Below are positions 14,388 to 22,783 of a DNA stretch of 64,000 bases, one piece after another. Each line of letters opens with the position of its first letter. Position 1 is the stretch's first letter. This stretch comes from WHSW01 sp035296705 (GTDB lineage Bacteria > Actinomycetota > Thermoleophilia > Solirubrobacterales > 70-9): positions 32,545 to 96,544 of the forward strand of contig DATHAL010000061.1 of the NCBI GenBank assembly GCA_035296705.1, read 5' to 3'. Under the pieces are notes generated by a model, which did no database searches, was not told where the DNA came from, and saw only the letters and a program-made list of their open reading frames with translations. Both the position numbers and the translations under genes were made by a program.

Positions 14388-16187
14388 TCAGCGGCCGGGC
14401 CGCGGGGCGCGCAGCTGCAGGCCGAGCTCGCGGAGCTGCGGCTCGTCGACCGGCGCCGGGGCGCCGGTGAGCGGGTCGGCGCCGGAGGCGGCCTTCGGGA
14501 AAGCGATCACGTCGCGAATCGAGTCGGCGTGTAGGAGGCGCTGGACGATCCGGTCGAGGCCGTACGCGATGCCGCCGTGCGGGGGAGCGCCGTAACGAAG
14601 CGCCTCGAGCAGGAAGCCGAACCGGCTCTCCGCCTCCTCCGGGTTGATCCCGATCGCCTCGAACACGCGGCGCTGCACCTGCGGGTCGGAGATACGGATC
14701 GAGCCGCCGCCGAGCTCCTGCCCGTTCCAGACAATGTCGTAGGCGAGCGCCCGCGCCTCCCCCGCGCGCTCGGGCTGGAACTCGTGGGGCGCCGCGGGCG
14801 CGGTGAACGGGTGGTGGAGCGGGTCCCAGCGGTCCTCCTCGGAGTTCCACTCGAACATCGGCCAGTCGACGATCCAGCAGAACTCCTCCGCGTCGGAGCC
14901 GATGAGCTCGAAGCGCTCGGCGAGGTCGAGGCGAAGCTGGGCGAGAACGGAGTTCGCGACCCCGGCCTGATCCGCGACGACGAGCAAGAGGTCGCCCTCC
15001 TCGGCCGCGAGCGCGCCATTCAGCGCCGCGAGCTCCTCGGCTGAGAGGAACTTCGCAGTCGGCGACCGCCACCCCTCACCCTCGCGAAACGCCCACACGA
15101 GCCCCTTCGCGCCCAGTTCTTGCGCGCGATCGATGAGCCCGTCGAGGACCGAGCGCGGCACCTCGCGCGCGCCGGCGTTCAGGCCCTTGACGACGCCGCC
15201 GGACTCGATCGCGCCGCGGAACACCTTGAACTCGGTCTCGCGCAGGACGTCCGTGAGCTCGACCAGCTCGAGACCGAAGCGAAGGTCGGGCCGGTCGGTG
15301 CCATAGCGGGCGATCGCCTCGTCGTAGGGGATGCGGCGAAGGGGCGGCTCGAGCCGCGGCCCGCCGACCACCTGAAAGACGGCGGCCAGCATGCGCTCGT
15401 TGAGGTCGAGGACGTCCTCGACGCCGACGAACGCCATCTCGATGTCGAGCTGGGTGAAGTCGGGCTGGCGGTCGGCGCGTTGGTCCTCGTCCCGGAAGCA
15501 GCGCACGATCTGGAAGTAGCGCTCGAGCCCGGCGATCATCAGGAGCTGCTTGAAGAGCTGGGGCGACTGCGGGAGCGCGTAAAAGGAGCCGGCCTCGCGC
15601 CGCGAGGGCACGAGGAAGTCGCGGGCGCCCTCCGGCGTCGAGCGCGAGAGCATCGGCGTCTCGACGTCGAGGAACCCCTCGCCGCCGAGGAACTCGCGAA
15701 TCGCGGCCGCGACCGCGTGTCGCGTGGTGAGCGCGCGCGCCATCCGCTCGCGGCGCAGGTCGAGGTAGCGGTAGCGAAGCCGCATCTCCTCCCCCACCTC
15801 GCCGGAGAAGCCCTCGATCTCAAACGGCGGCGTCTCGGCGTCGGCGAGCAGCGTCGCCTCCGCGACTCTGACCTCGTACTCGCCCGTCGGGAGTGCCGCG
15901 TTCACCGTCTCCGGGGCGCGCTTCACGACCTCCCCAGCGAGGCTGAGCACGTCCTCGGAGCGCAGCCGGTGCGCGAGCTCGAACGTCTCCCCCGAGTCCT
16001 CCGGGTGGAAGACGAGCTGGACGATCCCGGTGCGATCCCGCAGGTCGATGAACACGAGCCCACCGTGGTCGCGGCGGCGATGGATCCAGCCGGCAACGCG
16101 AACCGAGTTCCCGACCCGGTCGCCCAGCACCTGCCCGCACCAGGCATCGCGGTACTCGTTCGCGCGCAGCGCCGGGAAGTCGCTCAT
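14388..16187 (-). CDS. aspS: Aspartyl-tRNA synthetase (AspRS)
   Basis: A 599-residue bacterial-type AspRS. The N-terminal anticodon-binding OB fold has VAGWIHRRRDHGGLVFIDLRD. The class II core has RYRYLDLRR, the FRDEDQRADRQPDFTQLD motif 2 region, the bacterial GAD insertion and GIAYGLDRIVQRLLHADSIR motif 3. Whether it is discriminating or also makes Asp-tRNA-Asn cannot be decided by eye. The ATG at 16187 overlaps the hisS stop (ATGA), implying coupling. An open extension upstream of this start is hisS in another frame. Confidence 0.96.
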   Translation of the reverse strand: MSDFPALRANEYRDAWCGQVLGDRVGNSVRVAGWIHRRRDHGGLVFIDLRDRTGIVQLVFHPEDSGETFELAHRLRSEDVLSLAGEVVKRAPETVNAALPTGEYEVRVAEATLLADAETPPFEIEGFSGEVGEEMRLRYRYLDLRRERMARALTTRHAVAAAIREFLGGEGFLDVETPMLSRSTPEGARDFLVPSRREAGSFYALPQSPQLFKQLLMIAGLERYFQIVRCFRDEDQRADRQPDFTQLDIEMAFVGVEDVLDLNERMLAAVFQVVGGPRLEPPLRRIPYDEAIARYGTDRPDLRFGLELVELTDVLRETEFKVFRGAIESGGVVKGLNAGAREVPRSVLDGLIDRAQELGAKGLVWAFREGEGWRSPTAKFLSAEELAALNGALAAEEGDLLLVVADQAGVANSVLAQLRLDLAERFELIGSDAEEFCWIVDWPMFEWNSEEDRWDPLHHPFTAPAAPHEFQPERAGEARALAYDIVWNGQELGGGSIRISDPQVQRRVFEAIGINPEEAESRFGFLLEALRYGAPPHGGIAYGLDRIVQRLLHADSIRDVIAFPKAASGADPLTGAPAPVDEPQLRELGLQLRAPRPGR

Positions 16188-17413
16188 CGCGTCAGCGCCG
16201 CCACCACGCGCCCCAGGTCGACGTCGGCCTGCTCGCCGCTCTCCATGTCGCGGAGGTGGACGCCGTCGGAGTCGAGGATCACGGCACGGCGCGCCCCGAG
16301 GCGGTCGGCCTGCTTCATCTGGCCCTTGACAGAGCGATCGGCGAGGTCGAGGTCGGCGCGAAGGCCCGCGCGGCGAAGCTCGCGAACGAGCGCGAACGCC
16401 CGCTCGCGCTCGTCGTCGTCGGCGACGACGAACACGTCCGCTACGGGTGCGGGATCCTCGTCCTCCGTCGCGAGCAGCACCCGCTCGACGCCCAGCGCCC
16501 AGCCGCACGCGGGGGTCGGGGGGCCGCCGAGGAGCTCGATCAGCCCGTCGTAGCGACCTCCTCCGGCGACCTGGGACTGCGCGCCGAGCCCATCGCAGTG
16601 GAATTCGAACACAGTGCGGGTGTAGTAGTCGAGCCCGCGCACGAGCCCGGCGTCGACCTCGTACGCGATGCCGGCGCGATCGAGCAGGTCGCGGACCCCC
16701 GCGAAGTGCTCGGCGTCCTCCCCCGCGAGCCGCTCGAGCATCGTCGGCGCCTCGGCCATCACCGCCGCCGTGCCCTCGTCCTTGGAGTCGAAGGCGCGCA
16801 GCGGGTTCTCGTCGATCCGCTCGCGCACGTCCGCGCTCAGGTCGCGTTCGCGGGCGTGCAGGTAGGAGCGCAGCTCCTCCCGGTACGCGGCTCGCGCCTC
16901 GAGCGAGCCGAGGCTGCCGATCCGTAGGGCGAGCCCGGGGGCCTCGAGCCCCCGCAGGAGCTCGTCGAGGAGGATGATCAGTTCCGCGTCGACGAGCGGC
17001 GAGTCGGAGCCGATCGCCTCCGCATCGATCTGCGTGAACTGGCGAAAGCGCCCCGCCTGGGGGCGCTCGTGGCGAAAGATCGGGCCCGCCCACCAGAGCT
17101 TCACCGGCTGCGCGAGCTTCTGCATCCCCTCGCTCAGATAGGCGCGGCAGATCGCGGCCGTGGCCTCGGGGCGCAGGGTGAGGCTGCGGCCGCCCTGATC
17201 TTCGAAGGTGAACATCTCCTTGCGGACGATGTCGGTCGAGCCGCCGACCCCGCGGGCGAAGAGCTCGGTCTCCTCGAACGTCGGCGTCTCCAGTCGCCCA
17301 TAGCCTGCCCGCTCGAGGAGCTCGGCGGCGAGGGTGAGGATGTGCGTGCGGCGACGCGCCTCGGCCGGTAGGACGTCGAAGGTGCCCCGTGGGGCCTGAA
17401 AGCGCGCGCTCAC
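16184..17413 (-). CDS. hisS: Histidyl-tRNA synthetase (HisRS)
   Basis: A 409-residue HisRS that charges tRNA-His. The GTG start gives the family opening SARFQAPRGTFDVLPAEA. Motif 2 is in WWAGPIFRHERPQAGRFRQF and the histidine-specific motif is VRGLDYYTRTVFEF. The C-terminal anticodon domain has DVFVVADDDERERAFALVRE. It lies 19 bases after the metallo-beta-lactamase gene and overlaps aspS by four bases, so the three probably share a transcript. Confidence 0.96.
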   Translation of the reverse strand: MSARFQAPRGTFDVLPAEARRRTHILTLAAELLERAGYGRLETPTFEETELFARGVGGSTDIVRKEMFTFEDQGGRSLTLRPEATAAICRAYLSEGMQKLAQPVKLWWAGPIFRHERPQAGRFRQFTQIDAEAIGSDSPLVDAELIILLDELLRGLEAPGLALRIGSLGSLEARAAYREELRSYLHARERDLSADVRERIDENPLRAFDSKDEGTAAVMAEAPTMLERLAGEDAEHFAGVRDLLDRAGIAYEVDAGLVRGLDYYTRTVFEFHCDGLGAQSQVAGGGRYDGLIELLGGPPTPACGWALGVERVLLATEDEDPAPVADVFVVADDDERERAFALVRELRRAGLRADLDLADRSVKGQMKQADRLGARRAVILDSDGVHLRDMESGEQADVDLGRVVAALTR

Positions 17414-17432
17414 GCCCGGAACCTAGCGATAC

Positions 17433-18071
17433 CTAGCGGGCGAGCTCAGCCAAGAAGGGGTTGGTCGCGCGCTCGGCCCCGAGCGTCGTGATCCCCATGT
17501 GACCCGGGTAGACGCTCGTCTCCTCCGGGAACCGGTCCACCAGACCGCGGATGCTCTCCATCAAAGTCGGCGTATCGCCGCCGGGCAGGTCGGTTCGCCC
17601 AACCGACCCCCTGAATAGAACGTCGCCCGCAAAAAGCGCCGCCTCGTCGGCGATCGAATAGGTCACATGGCCGGGGCTGTGGCCCGGCGTGAAGATCACG
17701 TCGATCTCCATTCCCGCGAGCTCGAGCCTCTCGCCGCCGGCGACCGTCTCGTCGGCGTCGTAGCTCTCGTAGGGGCCGAAGCCCGGCCACGGGACGAAGC
17801 TCATGATGTCGCCGAGGACCGCCACCTCGATCTCGGGGCAGTAGACCGCCGCCCCGGTCGCCCTCGCCACGGGCGCCACGGCGCCCACATGGTCGAAGTG
17901 GGTGTGCGTGAGCAGGATGGCGTCGACCTTCACCCCGAGCTGCTCGATCGCGCCGAGGATCCGATCGGGCTCCTCACCGGGATCGACGACGAGCGCGCGG
18001 TCCGAGCCGTCGCGGCGAAACACGTAGCAGTTCTCGGCCACCGGGCCGACGGTGAAGGAGCGGACGTCCAT
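17433..18071 (-). CDS. MBL-fold hydrolase (glyoxalase II-like)
   Basis: A 212-residue metallo-beta-lactamase-fold protein. The zinc site is seen in LTHTHFDHVGAV (HxHxDH), IFTPGHSPGHV (His) and LFAGDVLFRGSVGRTDLPGG (Asp). The C-terminal VYPGHMGITTLGAER has the last histidine. The arrangement matches glyoxalase II-like thioesterases, and such a gene next to hisS is seen in other actinobacteria. The substrate is not determined. The ATG at 18071 gives the usual MDVRSFTVGPVAENCY start. Confidence 0.88.
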   Translation of the reverse strand: MDVRSFTVGPVAENCYVFRRDGSDRALVVDPGEEPDRILGAIEQLGVKVDAILLTHTHFDHVGAVAPVARATGAAVYCPEIEVAVLGDIMSFVPWPGFGPYESYDADETVAGGERLELAGMEIDVIFTPGHSPGHVTYSIADEAALFAGDVLFRGSVGRTDLPGGDTPTLMESIRGLVDRFPEETSVYPGHMGITTLGAERATNPFLAELAR

Positions 18072-18094
18072 GACCCGAGCGTACCCCCGCCGGC

Positions 18095-18481
18095 CTAGCG
18101 GCCGACGTGGCGCGCCGCCCGCTCCTCGGCGCGCTTTGCCTGAAGCTGGCGCATGCGGCGCTGCCAGAAGAAGCGGTCGACGTAGTAGCCGAGCGGCACG
18201 TACATGACGACCATCAAGCCCGAAAGCGCGACGGCGCCGCCGAACGGCTGCCGGAGCAGCGTCACCATCAGCAAGAGGAAGATCCCGGCGCCGATCAGGC
18301 CGCGCCAGAACGCCCTGCTCCAGGTCGGCGCGAGGTCGCGGCGGTCGACCTTCTGGCGCGAGCGAGCGCGGGCCCGCGCCTCGTCGCGGCTGCGTGGCCG
18401 TCCCCGCGCCGGACGGCGATCGATGCTCCCGCCCTGCGTGCCTCGGTGCTTGCGGCGGCGTCGCTTCCTCGACTGCGGCAT
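18095..18481 (-). CDS. Basic-tailed two-span membrane protein
   Basis: The 128-residue protein begins with a very basic tail (SRKRRRRKHRGTQGG), then has two hydrophobic spans (about residues 60-78, LIGAGIFLLLMVTLL, and 84-101, VALSGLMVVMYVPLGYYV), and ends in another basic stretch. Both tails would be cytoplasmic. I do not recognise a named family. It sits 12 bases after the formiminotransferase and 23 before the MBL gene, inside a tight minus-strand run. Confidence 0.65.
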   Translation of the reverse strand: MPQSRKRRRRKHRGTQGGSIDRRPARGRPRSRDEARARARSRQKVDRRDLAPTWSRAFWRGLIGAGIFLLLMVTLLRQPFGGAVALSGLMVVMYVPLGYYVDRFFWQRRMRQLQAKRAEERAARHVGR

Positions 18482-18492
18482 GGCAGCGGAGG

Positions 18493-19371
18493 CTAACGAC
18501 CCGCGGCCGCGAGGCGCCGTTCGAGCATGTGCCGCTCGACGGCGAGGCCGCGGACCGGCACGTCCGCGGGCAGGCCGGCGAGCGCCGCCTCCGGGACGAG
18601 ACCGACGATCTCGCAGGCAACGGGCGAGGCTCCGTGGCCGGCGGCAAAGTCGCGGACCGCCTCGACGACCGCCGCCAGCGGCACGGCACCGGGGTCGTGG
18701 ACGTTCGTCGAGACCTGCGCGCGATCGCCGAGCGAGACGCCGACGGCGCGCACGCCCGGAAGGCCGCCGCCCGACTCGCGGAGCTCTGCGGCGATCGCCC
18801 TGGCGACCTCAAGGTCGGCGGTGTCGAGCTCGACGTTGAACGCCGCCAGCGGCGCTCGCGCGGTGACGAGCGTCGCGCCCGCGGTCGGGTGGGGCGCCGC
18901 CGGTCCGACGTCCGGCACGAGCTCGCCGGAGTGCATCCGCTCGCCAAGCGCAGCGAGGCCACCGCGGCGAAAGTAGGCGCGCTCGCGGCGCGCGGGCTCG
19001 GAGGCGAGTTCGCCGTAGAGGAACACGGGGACGTCGAGCGCCGCGATGCCGGTCGCGACGCGGCGGGCCATGGCGCCGGCCGGTCCGCGCTCCTCCTGCT
19101 CGACCCACACGAGCGGGCAGACGTCAAGCGCCCCGATGCATGGATGCGCGCCCTCGTGCGCTCGCATGTCGATCCGCTCGACGCAGGCTCGCGCTCCGGC
19201 GATCAGCGCCTCGACGATCGCCTCCTCCGAGGCCGCGAGCGTGAGGACGGTGCGGTTGTGCGCGGCGTCGGAGTGCCGGTCGAGGATCTCGGCGGAGGCG
19301 AAGGCGGCCGCGATCGCGTCGATCGCCTCGCGGTCGCGGCCCTCCGAGAAGTTGGGGACGGCGAGCGCCAC
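18493..19371 (-). CDS. ftcD: Glutamate formimidoyltransferase
   Basis: A 292-residue protein like the transferase part of FTCD. This enzyme moves the formimino group of formiminoglutamate to tetrahydrofolate during histidine breakdown. Signature segments are AVPNFSEGRDREAIDAIA, HRTV-like AAHNRTVLTLA, RAHEGAHPCIGALDVCPLV, AAFNVELDTADLEVARAIA and VSTNVHDPGAVPL. The cyclodeaminase half present in animal FTCD is absent, as in many bacteria. It starts at GTG. No other histidine-catabolism gene is visible here; neighbours are an aminopeptidase 12 bases upstream and a membrane protein downstream. Confidence 0.87.
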   Translation of the reverse strand: MALAVPNFSEGRDREAIDAIAAAFASAEILDRHSDAAHNRTVLTLAASEEAIVEALIAGARACVERIDMRAHEGAHPCIGALDVCPLVWVEQEERGPAGAMARRVATGIAALDVPVFLYGELASEPARRERAYFRRGGLAALGERMHSGELVPDVGPAAPHPTAGATLVTARAPLAAFNVELDTADLEVARAIAAELRESGGGLPGVRAVGVSLGDRAQVSTNVHDPGAVPLAAVVEAVRDFAAGHGASPVACEIVGLVPEAALAGLPADVPVRGLAVERHMLERRLAAAGR

Positions 19372-19383
19372 CGACGGCCGCGC

Positions 19384-20334
19384 TCAGACGAGGAGCTCGC
19401 CGCGGCGGACGAGCGGCTCGCCGTCGATCGCGATGTCGGGCTCAAGGACGACGCAGTCGATGTGCACCGGCACCTGAACCGTGCCGCCGATCGCCGCCGA
19501 GGCCCCGAACGCGAGGTGGCAGGTGCCGAGGATCTTCTCGTCCTCGAGCAGGTTCCCGGTCAGCTCGGCCTTCTCGTTGGTCCCGATCCCGAGCTCGGCG
19601 ACATTCGTGGCGTCCTCGCCGTGCGGCCGCAGTAGCTCGAGCAGGCGCTCTCCCTCCGCGCCGCTTGCGTCGACGAGGTGGCCGGCGCGCACCGTCAGCT
19701 CGATTGCCTCGGAGACCCGGCCGATCGTGGCGATCGTCCCGTCGACGACGAGCTTGCCCTCCGCCGTGCCCTCGATCGGCGCGATGAAGCCCTCGCCGCA
19801 GGGGAGGTTTCCGAACGCGCCGGGAGCCGTCAGGTCGCCGTAGTCGGCGATCCCAGCGCGCTCGCCGAGCCCGAGCGTGAGGTTCGACCCGGTTGCGCTC
19901 GTGATGCGCGCCTCCGTGCCGGCGGTGAGGCGCTCGGCGATCGCCGCTCCTCTGAGGCGAAGGCCCTCCATGTCCGCGCTCATCACCCGAGCGAGCATCT
20001 CCTCCGTCGCCTCGGGGAGCGTCGCGACACGGACGCCGGCGTCCGTCGCCGCCTTGCGCGCGACGGTGTGAGAGAGCGACTGAATCGTCGGGCAGAGGAC
20101 GACGTCGGCCGCCGCCATCGCGGCTGCGACCGAGCGCGGCGGCTCAGCCCCGTGCGACGCGCGCTCGGCGATCAGCGCCAGGGCGCCGTCGGCGCCGGCA
20201 CGGCCGGCCTCGGCGCGAAACCGCTCGGCGAGGCCGATCGTCGCCGGGTTGCAGACGACCAGGACCTCCTCGCCCTCGCGGACGCCCATACAGTCGCGGA
20301 TGACGGCGGCGGCGGCCCGGTCCAGCTCGCTCAT
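19384..20334 (-). CDS. Aminopeptidase, M29-like
   Basis: A 316-residue protein resembling the AmpS/PepS (M29) leucyl aminopeptidases. The recognisable part is the C-terminal half: VAELGIGTNEKAELTGNLLE and GTCHLAFGASAAIGG match the family's conserved metal-site region, followed by VPVHIDCVVLEPDIAIDGE. It is shorter than classic M29 enzymes (about 370-410 residues), which suggests a compact variant. It should release N-terminal residues from peptides in the cytoplasm. The ATG starting MSELDRAAAAV was chosen over one three codons earlier. Confidence 0.75.
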   Translation of the reverse strand: MSELDRAAAAVIRDCMGVREGEEVLVVCNPATIGLAERFRAEAGRAGADGALALIAERASHGAEPPRSVAAAMAAADVVLCPTIQSLSHTVARKAATDAGVRVATLPEATEEMLARVMSADMEGLRLRGAAIAERLTAGTEARITSATGSNLTLGLGERAGIADYGDLTAPGAFGNLPCGEGFIAPIEGTAEGKLVVDGTIATIGRVSEAIELTVRAGHLVDASGAEGERLLELLRPHGEDATNVAELGIGTNEKAELTGNLLEDEKILGTCHLAFGASAAIGGTVQVPVHIDCVVLEPDIAIDGEPLVRRGELLV

Positions 20335-20383
20335 GCGAGGCAACCTACCGAGCGGCCGCGCGCCTCAGCGGCTCATGACGTCG

Positions 20384-20764
20384 TCACGTCGCCAGATCGA
20401 GTCCGAGCCAGACGATCGCGAGCGTCGCGAGGAAGATCGCCGCCTGGAGGACGTGCGCGCGCGGGAGCTTCAGGTGAAGCGCCGTGAGCACGAGGACCAG
20501 TGCGACCAGCCCGAGCTTGAGCTGCAGCGTCGAGGAGTCCCAGAGGTCGAGGTGGGAGGCCATCGCGATGCCGGTAGCGAGCAGGACGCCGAGCGCAACG
20601 AGCGACCCGTAGCCGAACCGCCGCGCGATCCCTCGCATCCTCGCCGGATCGGGATTCGCGCGCTCGACAGGGGCCACGCCCAGCGCGAGCATCAGCTGCC
20701 CGCCGACGAAGAACGCCATCGCCAGCAGGTGCAGGTAAAGGATCCACTGCCAGACGCCCGTCAA
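20384..20764 (-). CDS. Four-span integral membrane protein (CopD-like)
   Basis: The 126-residue product has four hydrophobic segments: QWILYLHLLAMAFFVGGQLM, YGSLVALGVLLATGIAMA, LQLKLGLVALVLVLTAL and VLQAAIFLATLAIVWLG. An N-terminal LHLLAMAFFVGG and a later KLGLVALVLV resemble CopD-type and related heme or copper membrane proteins, but the match is loose. Function unknown. It is on the same strand as its neighbours, 49 bases before the aminopeptidase. Confidence 0.65.
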   Translation of the reverse strand: MTGVWQWILYLHLLAMAFFVGGQLMLALGVAPVERANPDPARMRGIARRFGYGSLVALGVLLATGIAMASHLDLWDSSTLQLKLGLVALVLVLTALHLKLPRAHVLQAAIFLATLAIVWLGLDLAT

Positions 20765-20794
20765 GGCGGCAACTTTGCCGAAGCGAGGCCGCCG

Positions 20795-21028
20795 CTAGTT
20801 CTGCTGCGGGTTCGGAGCCTCGCCGGAGCTGCCGGGGATCGACTCCGGCGGCGGCCCGGAGGGACCGTCCGCGGACTCCTCCTCAGGGGGCGGCGCATCG
20901 GTCGGTCCGGGCCCCTGGCGTTCCGGATTCGTGTTCTCGGCAGTGTCGGGGTCGACGCCCTGCGGCTTGTCCTCCGTCTGCCGGTCAGGCGGAATCTCCC
21001 CGACCGATCGCGGATCCTGCTCGCTCAT
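20795..21028 (-). CDS. Short acidic, proline-rich disordered protein
   Basis: A 77-residue protein made of Pro, Glu, Asp, Gly, Ser and Gln with no hydrophobic core (for example GPGPTDAPPPEEESADGPSG), so it is probably unfolded. The ATG has a strong ribosome site, GAGGAGGAGC, a few bases upstream, and the frame has no better start. I know no function for it. The strong initiation signal argues that it is real despite low complexity. Confidence 0.6.
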   Translation of the reverse strand: MSEQDPRSVGEIPPDRQTEDKPQGVDPDTAENTNPERQGPGPTDAPPPEEESADGPSGPPPESIPGSSGEAPNPQQN

Positions 21029-21132
21029 TGAGCTCCTCCTCATTCGGGATCGATGCCGGTGGCGTTCCCCCGCGCGAGACCCCCAAAACACCGCCCGAAA
21101 CCCGGTCAACCGCCGCTACGATTGTCCGCCCC

Positions 21133-21206
21133 GCCGGAGTAGCTCAGCTGGTTAGAGCAGCGGAATCATAATCCGCGTGTCGGGGGTTCGAGTCCCTCCT
21201 CCGGCA
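21133..21206 (+). tRNA. tRNA-Met (CAT anticodon)
   Basis: A complete 74-base cloverleaf: acceptor GCCGGAG pairs with CTCCGGC, D-arm GCTC...GAGC, anticodon stem GCGGA/TCCGC with loop ATCATAA (anticodon CAT), T-arm GGGGG-TTCGAGT-CCCTC with one G-U, discriminator A. No CCA is encoded. CAT can mean elongator Met, initiator Met or lysidine-modified Ile2. The paired first base excludes the usual initiator form, and the acceptor stem lacks the C4/C5 pair I associate with Ile2, so elongator Met is favoured. A degenerate copy of its 3' half lies at 22567. Confidence 0.9.
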
Positions 21207-21307
21207 TCAGTCTTTCGCCTGGAAACTGCCGGTTTCTCCCCGTCGCACCTGATCCCGAAGCTCCCTCCGGCCCCGTCCGGGGCTAGCTGGTCGGCTCGAG
21301 CTACCGC

Positions 21308-22096
21308 TCAAGGCACTGCAGAGCACGGTCTTAGGATCGCCGGCTTAGTGTCCACCGACAAGAGCGCGATCGCCTGGTGCAGCTCGTCGGGTTCAACCCG
21401 CGCGCCAGCTTCAAACGGACGGTCGAGCATGCCGAGCACCGTCACCACCACCGTGATCAGCACGGTCACGCTTACCAAAGCGGTGAGGCGACCACCGCGC
21501 TGATCGTGGTAATGGATCGCGATCAGGAAGACGAGAAGGAAGACGCCGACGTAAATCACCACCCAGAGCGGAGTGGGGATCTCCGGCTCGGTGAAGAACA
21601 AGAGCTGCTGTCGCGCCTCACTCGCGTCGGTCATGAGGCTGACGGAGCGCCCGTAGGCAGAGCTTTCCCGCGCGCTGGCGAGGGGCAATCTGCGTATATC
21701 CGAGCGAACCCGATCGCCGAATGCCAGCGTGCGCGGTGCCTCGGTCGTGTTCCCGCGGTGCATCGACGGCCAGTCGTCAGCGACGATCGAGCGCATGTAA
21801 CAGATGAGATCGTGTCGAGCGGACTCCCTGGTGTCGGGCGAGTAAACCGACAGTGCGTCATACAGCGCGACGAGCGACGTCGCCTCGTCCTCCGCCCGGT
21901 GGCGGGCATCGGAATAGTGGCCGACCGCGAACACCACAAGCAGGCCTAGAAGCAGGCCGTATGCCGGGCCGACGAAGCCCAGGACCACCCTGTAATCAGG
22001 GGGTTCGTCATCCCCGCTCCTCCTGCGGTGGACGAGCAGCGCCAGGGCGACCGCAGTGGCGATCACACCCCAGAGGACCAGGAGGCGGACGATCAC
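21308..22096 (-). CDS. DUF4239 membrane protein
   Basis: A 262-residue protein with two N-terminal spans (IVRLLVLWGVIATAVALALL and AYGLLLGLLVVFAVGHYSDA), a soluble stretch of about 110 residues, and two C-terminal spans (PLWVVIYVGVFLLVFLIAI and ALVSVTVLITVVVTVLGML). The pattern, the segment following span 2 (DEATSLVALYDALSV) and the terminal LDRPFEAGARVEPDEL fit DUF4239, a bestrophin-like family of unknown role. It lies alone between the tRNA and the tRNA-like remnant, so it may be cargo of an old element. Confidence 0.8.
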   Translation of the reverse strand: MIVRLLVLWGVIATAVALALLVHRRRSGDDEPPDYRVVLGFVGPAYGLLLGLLVVFAVGHYSDARHRAEDEATSLVALYDALSVYSPDTRESARHDLICYMRSIVADDWPSMHRGNTTEAPRTLAFGDRVRSDIRRLPLASARESSAYGRSVSLMTDASEARQQLLFFTEPEIPTPLWVVIYVGVFLLVFLIAIHYHDQRGGRLTALVSVTVLITVVVTVLGMLDRPFEAGARVEPDELHQAIALLSVDTKPAILRPCSAVP

Positions 22097-22566
22097 GGCA
22101 AGGGCGGTGGGCAGCTCATGCGCGGCGCCGCGGCGAATGCGGCGTCAGTTGTCGCTCAGCCGCTGGCGACCATCTCGATCGGCCGCCTGAAGATGTCACG
22201 CGGTCATACGTCTTGCTGACGAGCTCGAGGTCCGCTTCCACCATCGGGTGCAGTATCGCTGTCTAGCAGCAGATCGCCACCTGATTCTTCGCCACTGCAC
22301 GGTCATCGCTTGATCGTCGCGGTCGAGCCGACCGATCTAGGGCTCCTTCGAGCGCCGCTTCCGTTTCCGCCGCCTTACGTTCACCCAACTCCGCGGCTCT
22401 CGCTCCCCAGCGCGAGTCGTCGCTGACCGAGCTGACCAACGGAGAAACGCCGGCTCCCGCGACGTTTCGACGGCTAGCTCCTGTTCTGACCGGATAACCG
22501 GGTGCGCCGCGAACGGCCGGGTGCGGCCGCATCGGGTCCGGCTCGCGGGGGGCTAGGCGGGGCCGA

Positions 22567-22607
22567 TCATATCCGCGTATCTGGGCTTTGAGTCCCTCCT
22601 CCAGCAT
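22567..22607 (+). repeat. Degenerate copy of the tRNA 3' half
   Basis: Aligned with 21167-21207 this segment shares the anticodon-stem piece ATCCGCGT and the T-arm/acceptor piece GAGTCCCTCCTCC. I count about 35 identical positions out of 41, with one gap. It has no 5' half and cannot fold as a tRNA. It reads as an attachment-site remnant or a partial tRNA duplication. Confidence 0.6.
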
Positions 22608-22783
22608 GGGCAAAAGGCCTGCAAAACCAAGTTGTGTTATTTGCCGCAGTGACGGACCCTGTCGCCGCGGTCGGCCTTCACGATGGCGTGACGATTGCCG
22701 CAGAGGGCCCGGCAGTCCTGATGCGCACCCCCGCTTCACGCGAAGCGGAAGAGGCGCGCTTCTGCGATAAAGCCCTACGACGC

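Larger units (their letters stand above)
21167..22607 (+). mobile_element. Putative remnant of a tRNA-integrated element
   Basis: The 3' half of the tRNA is repeated imperfectly at 22567-22607, on the same strand and downstream, exactly the arrangement left by an element that integrates at a tRNA 3' end and rebuilds it. The 1.4 kb between holds one DUF4239 gene and about 470 bases (22097-22566) in which I see no intact gene and no integrase. The repeat has diverged by about six differences, so any insertion is old. This is an inference from the repeat alone. Confidence 0.45.

Noticed and set aside
16188..17093. 300-codon N-terminal extension in frame with aspS
   Set aside because: This stretch is hisS read in another frame; aspS begins at 16187 with the family N-terminus.
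21133..21206. Initiator tRNA-Met or tRNA-Ile2 identity for the CAT tRNA
   Set aside because: The first acceptor pair is matched, unlike typical initiators, and the acceptor lacks the C4/C5 pattern I associate with lysidine tRNA-Ile; elongator Met remains the best reading.
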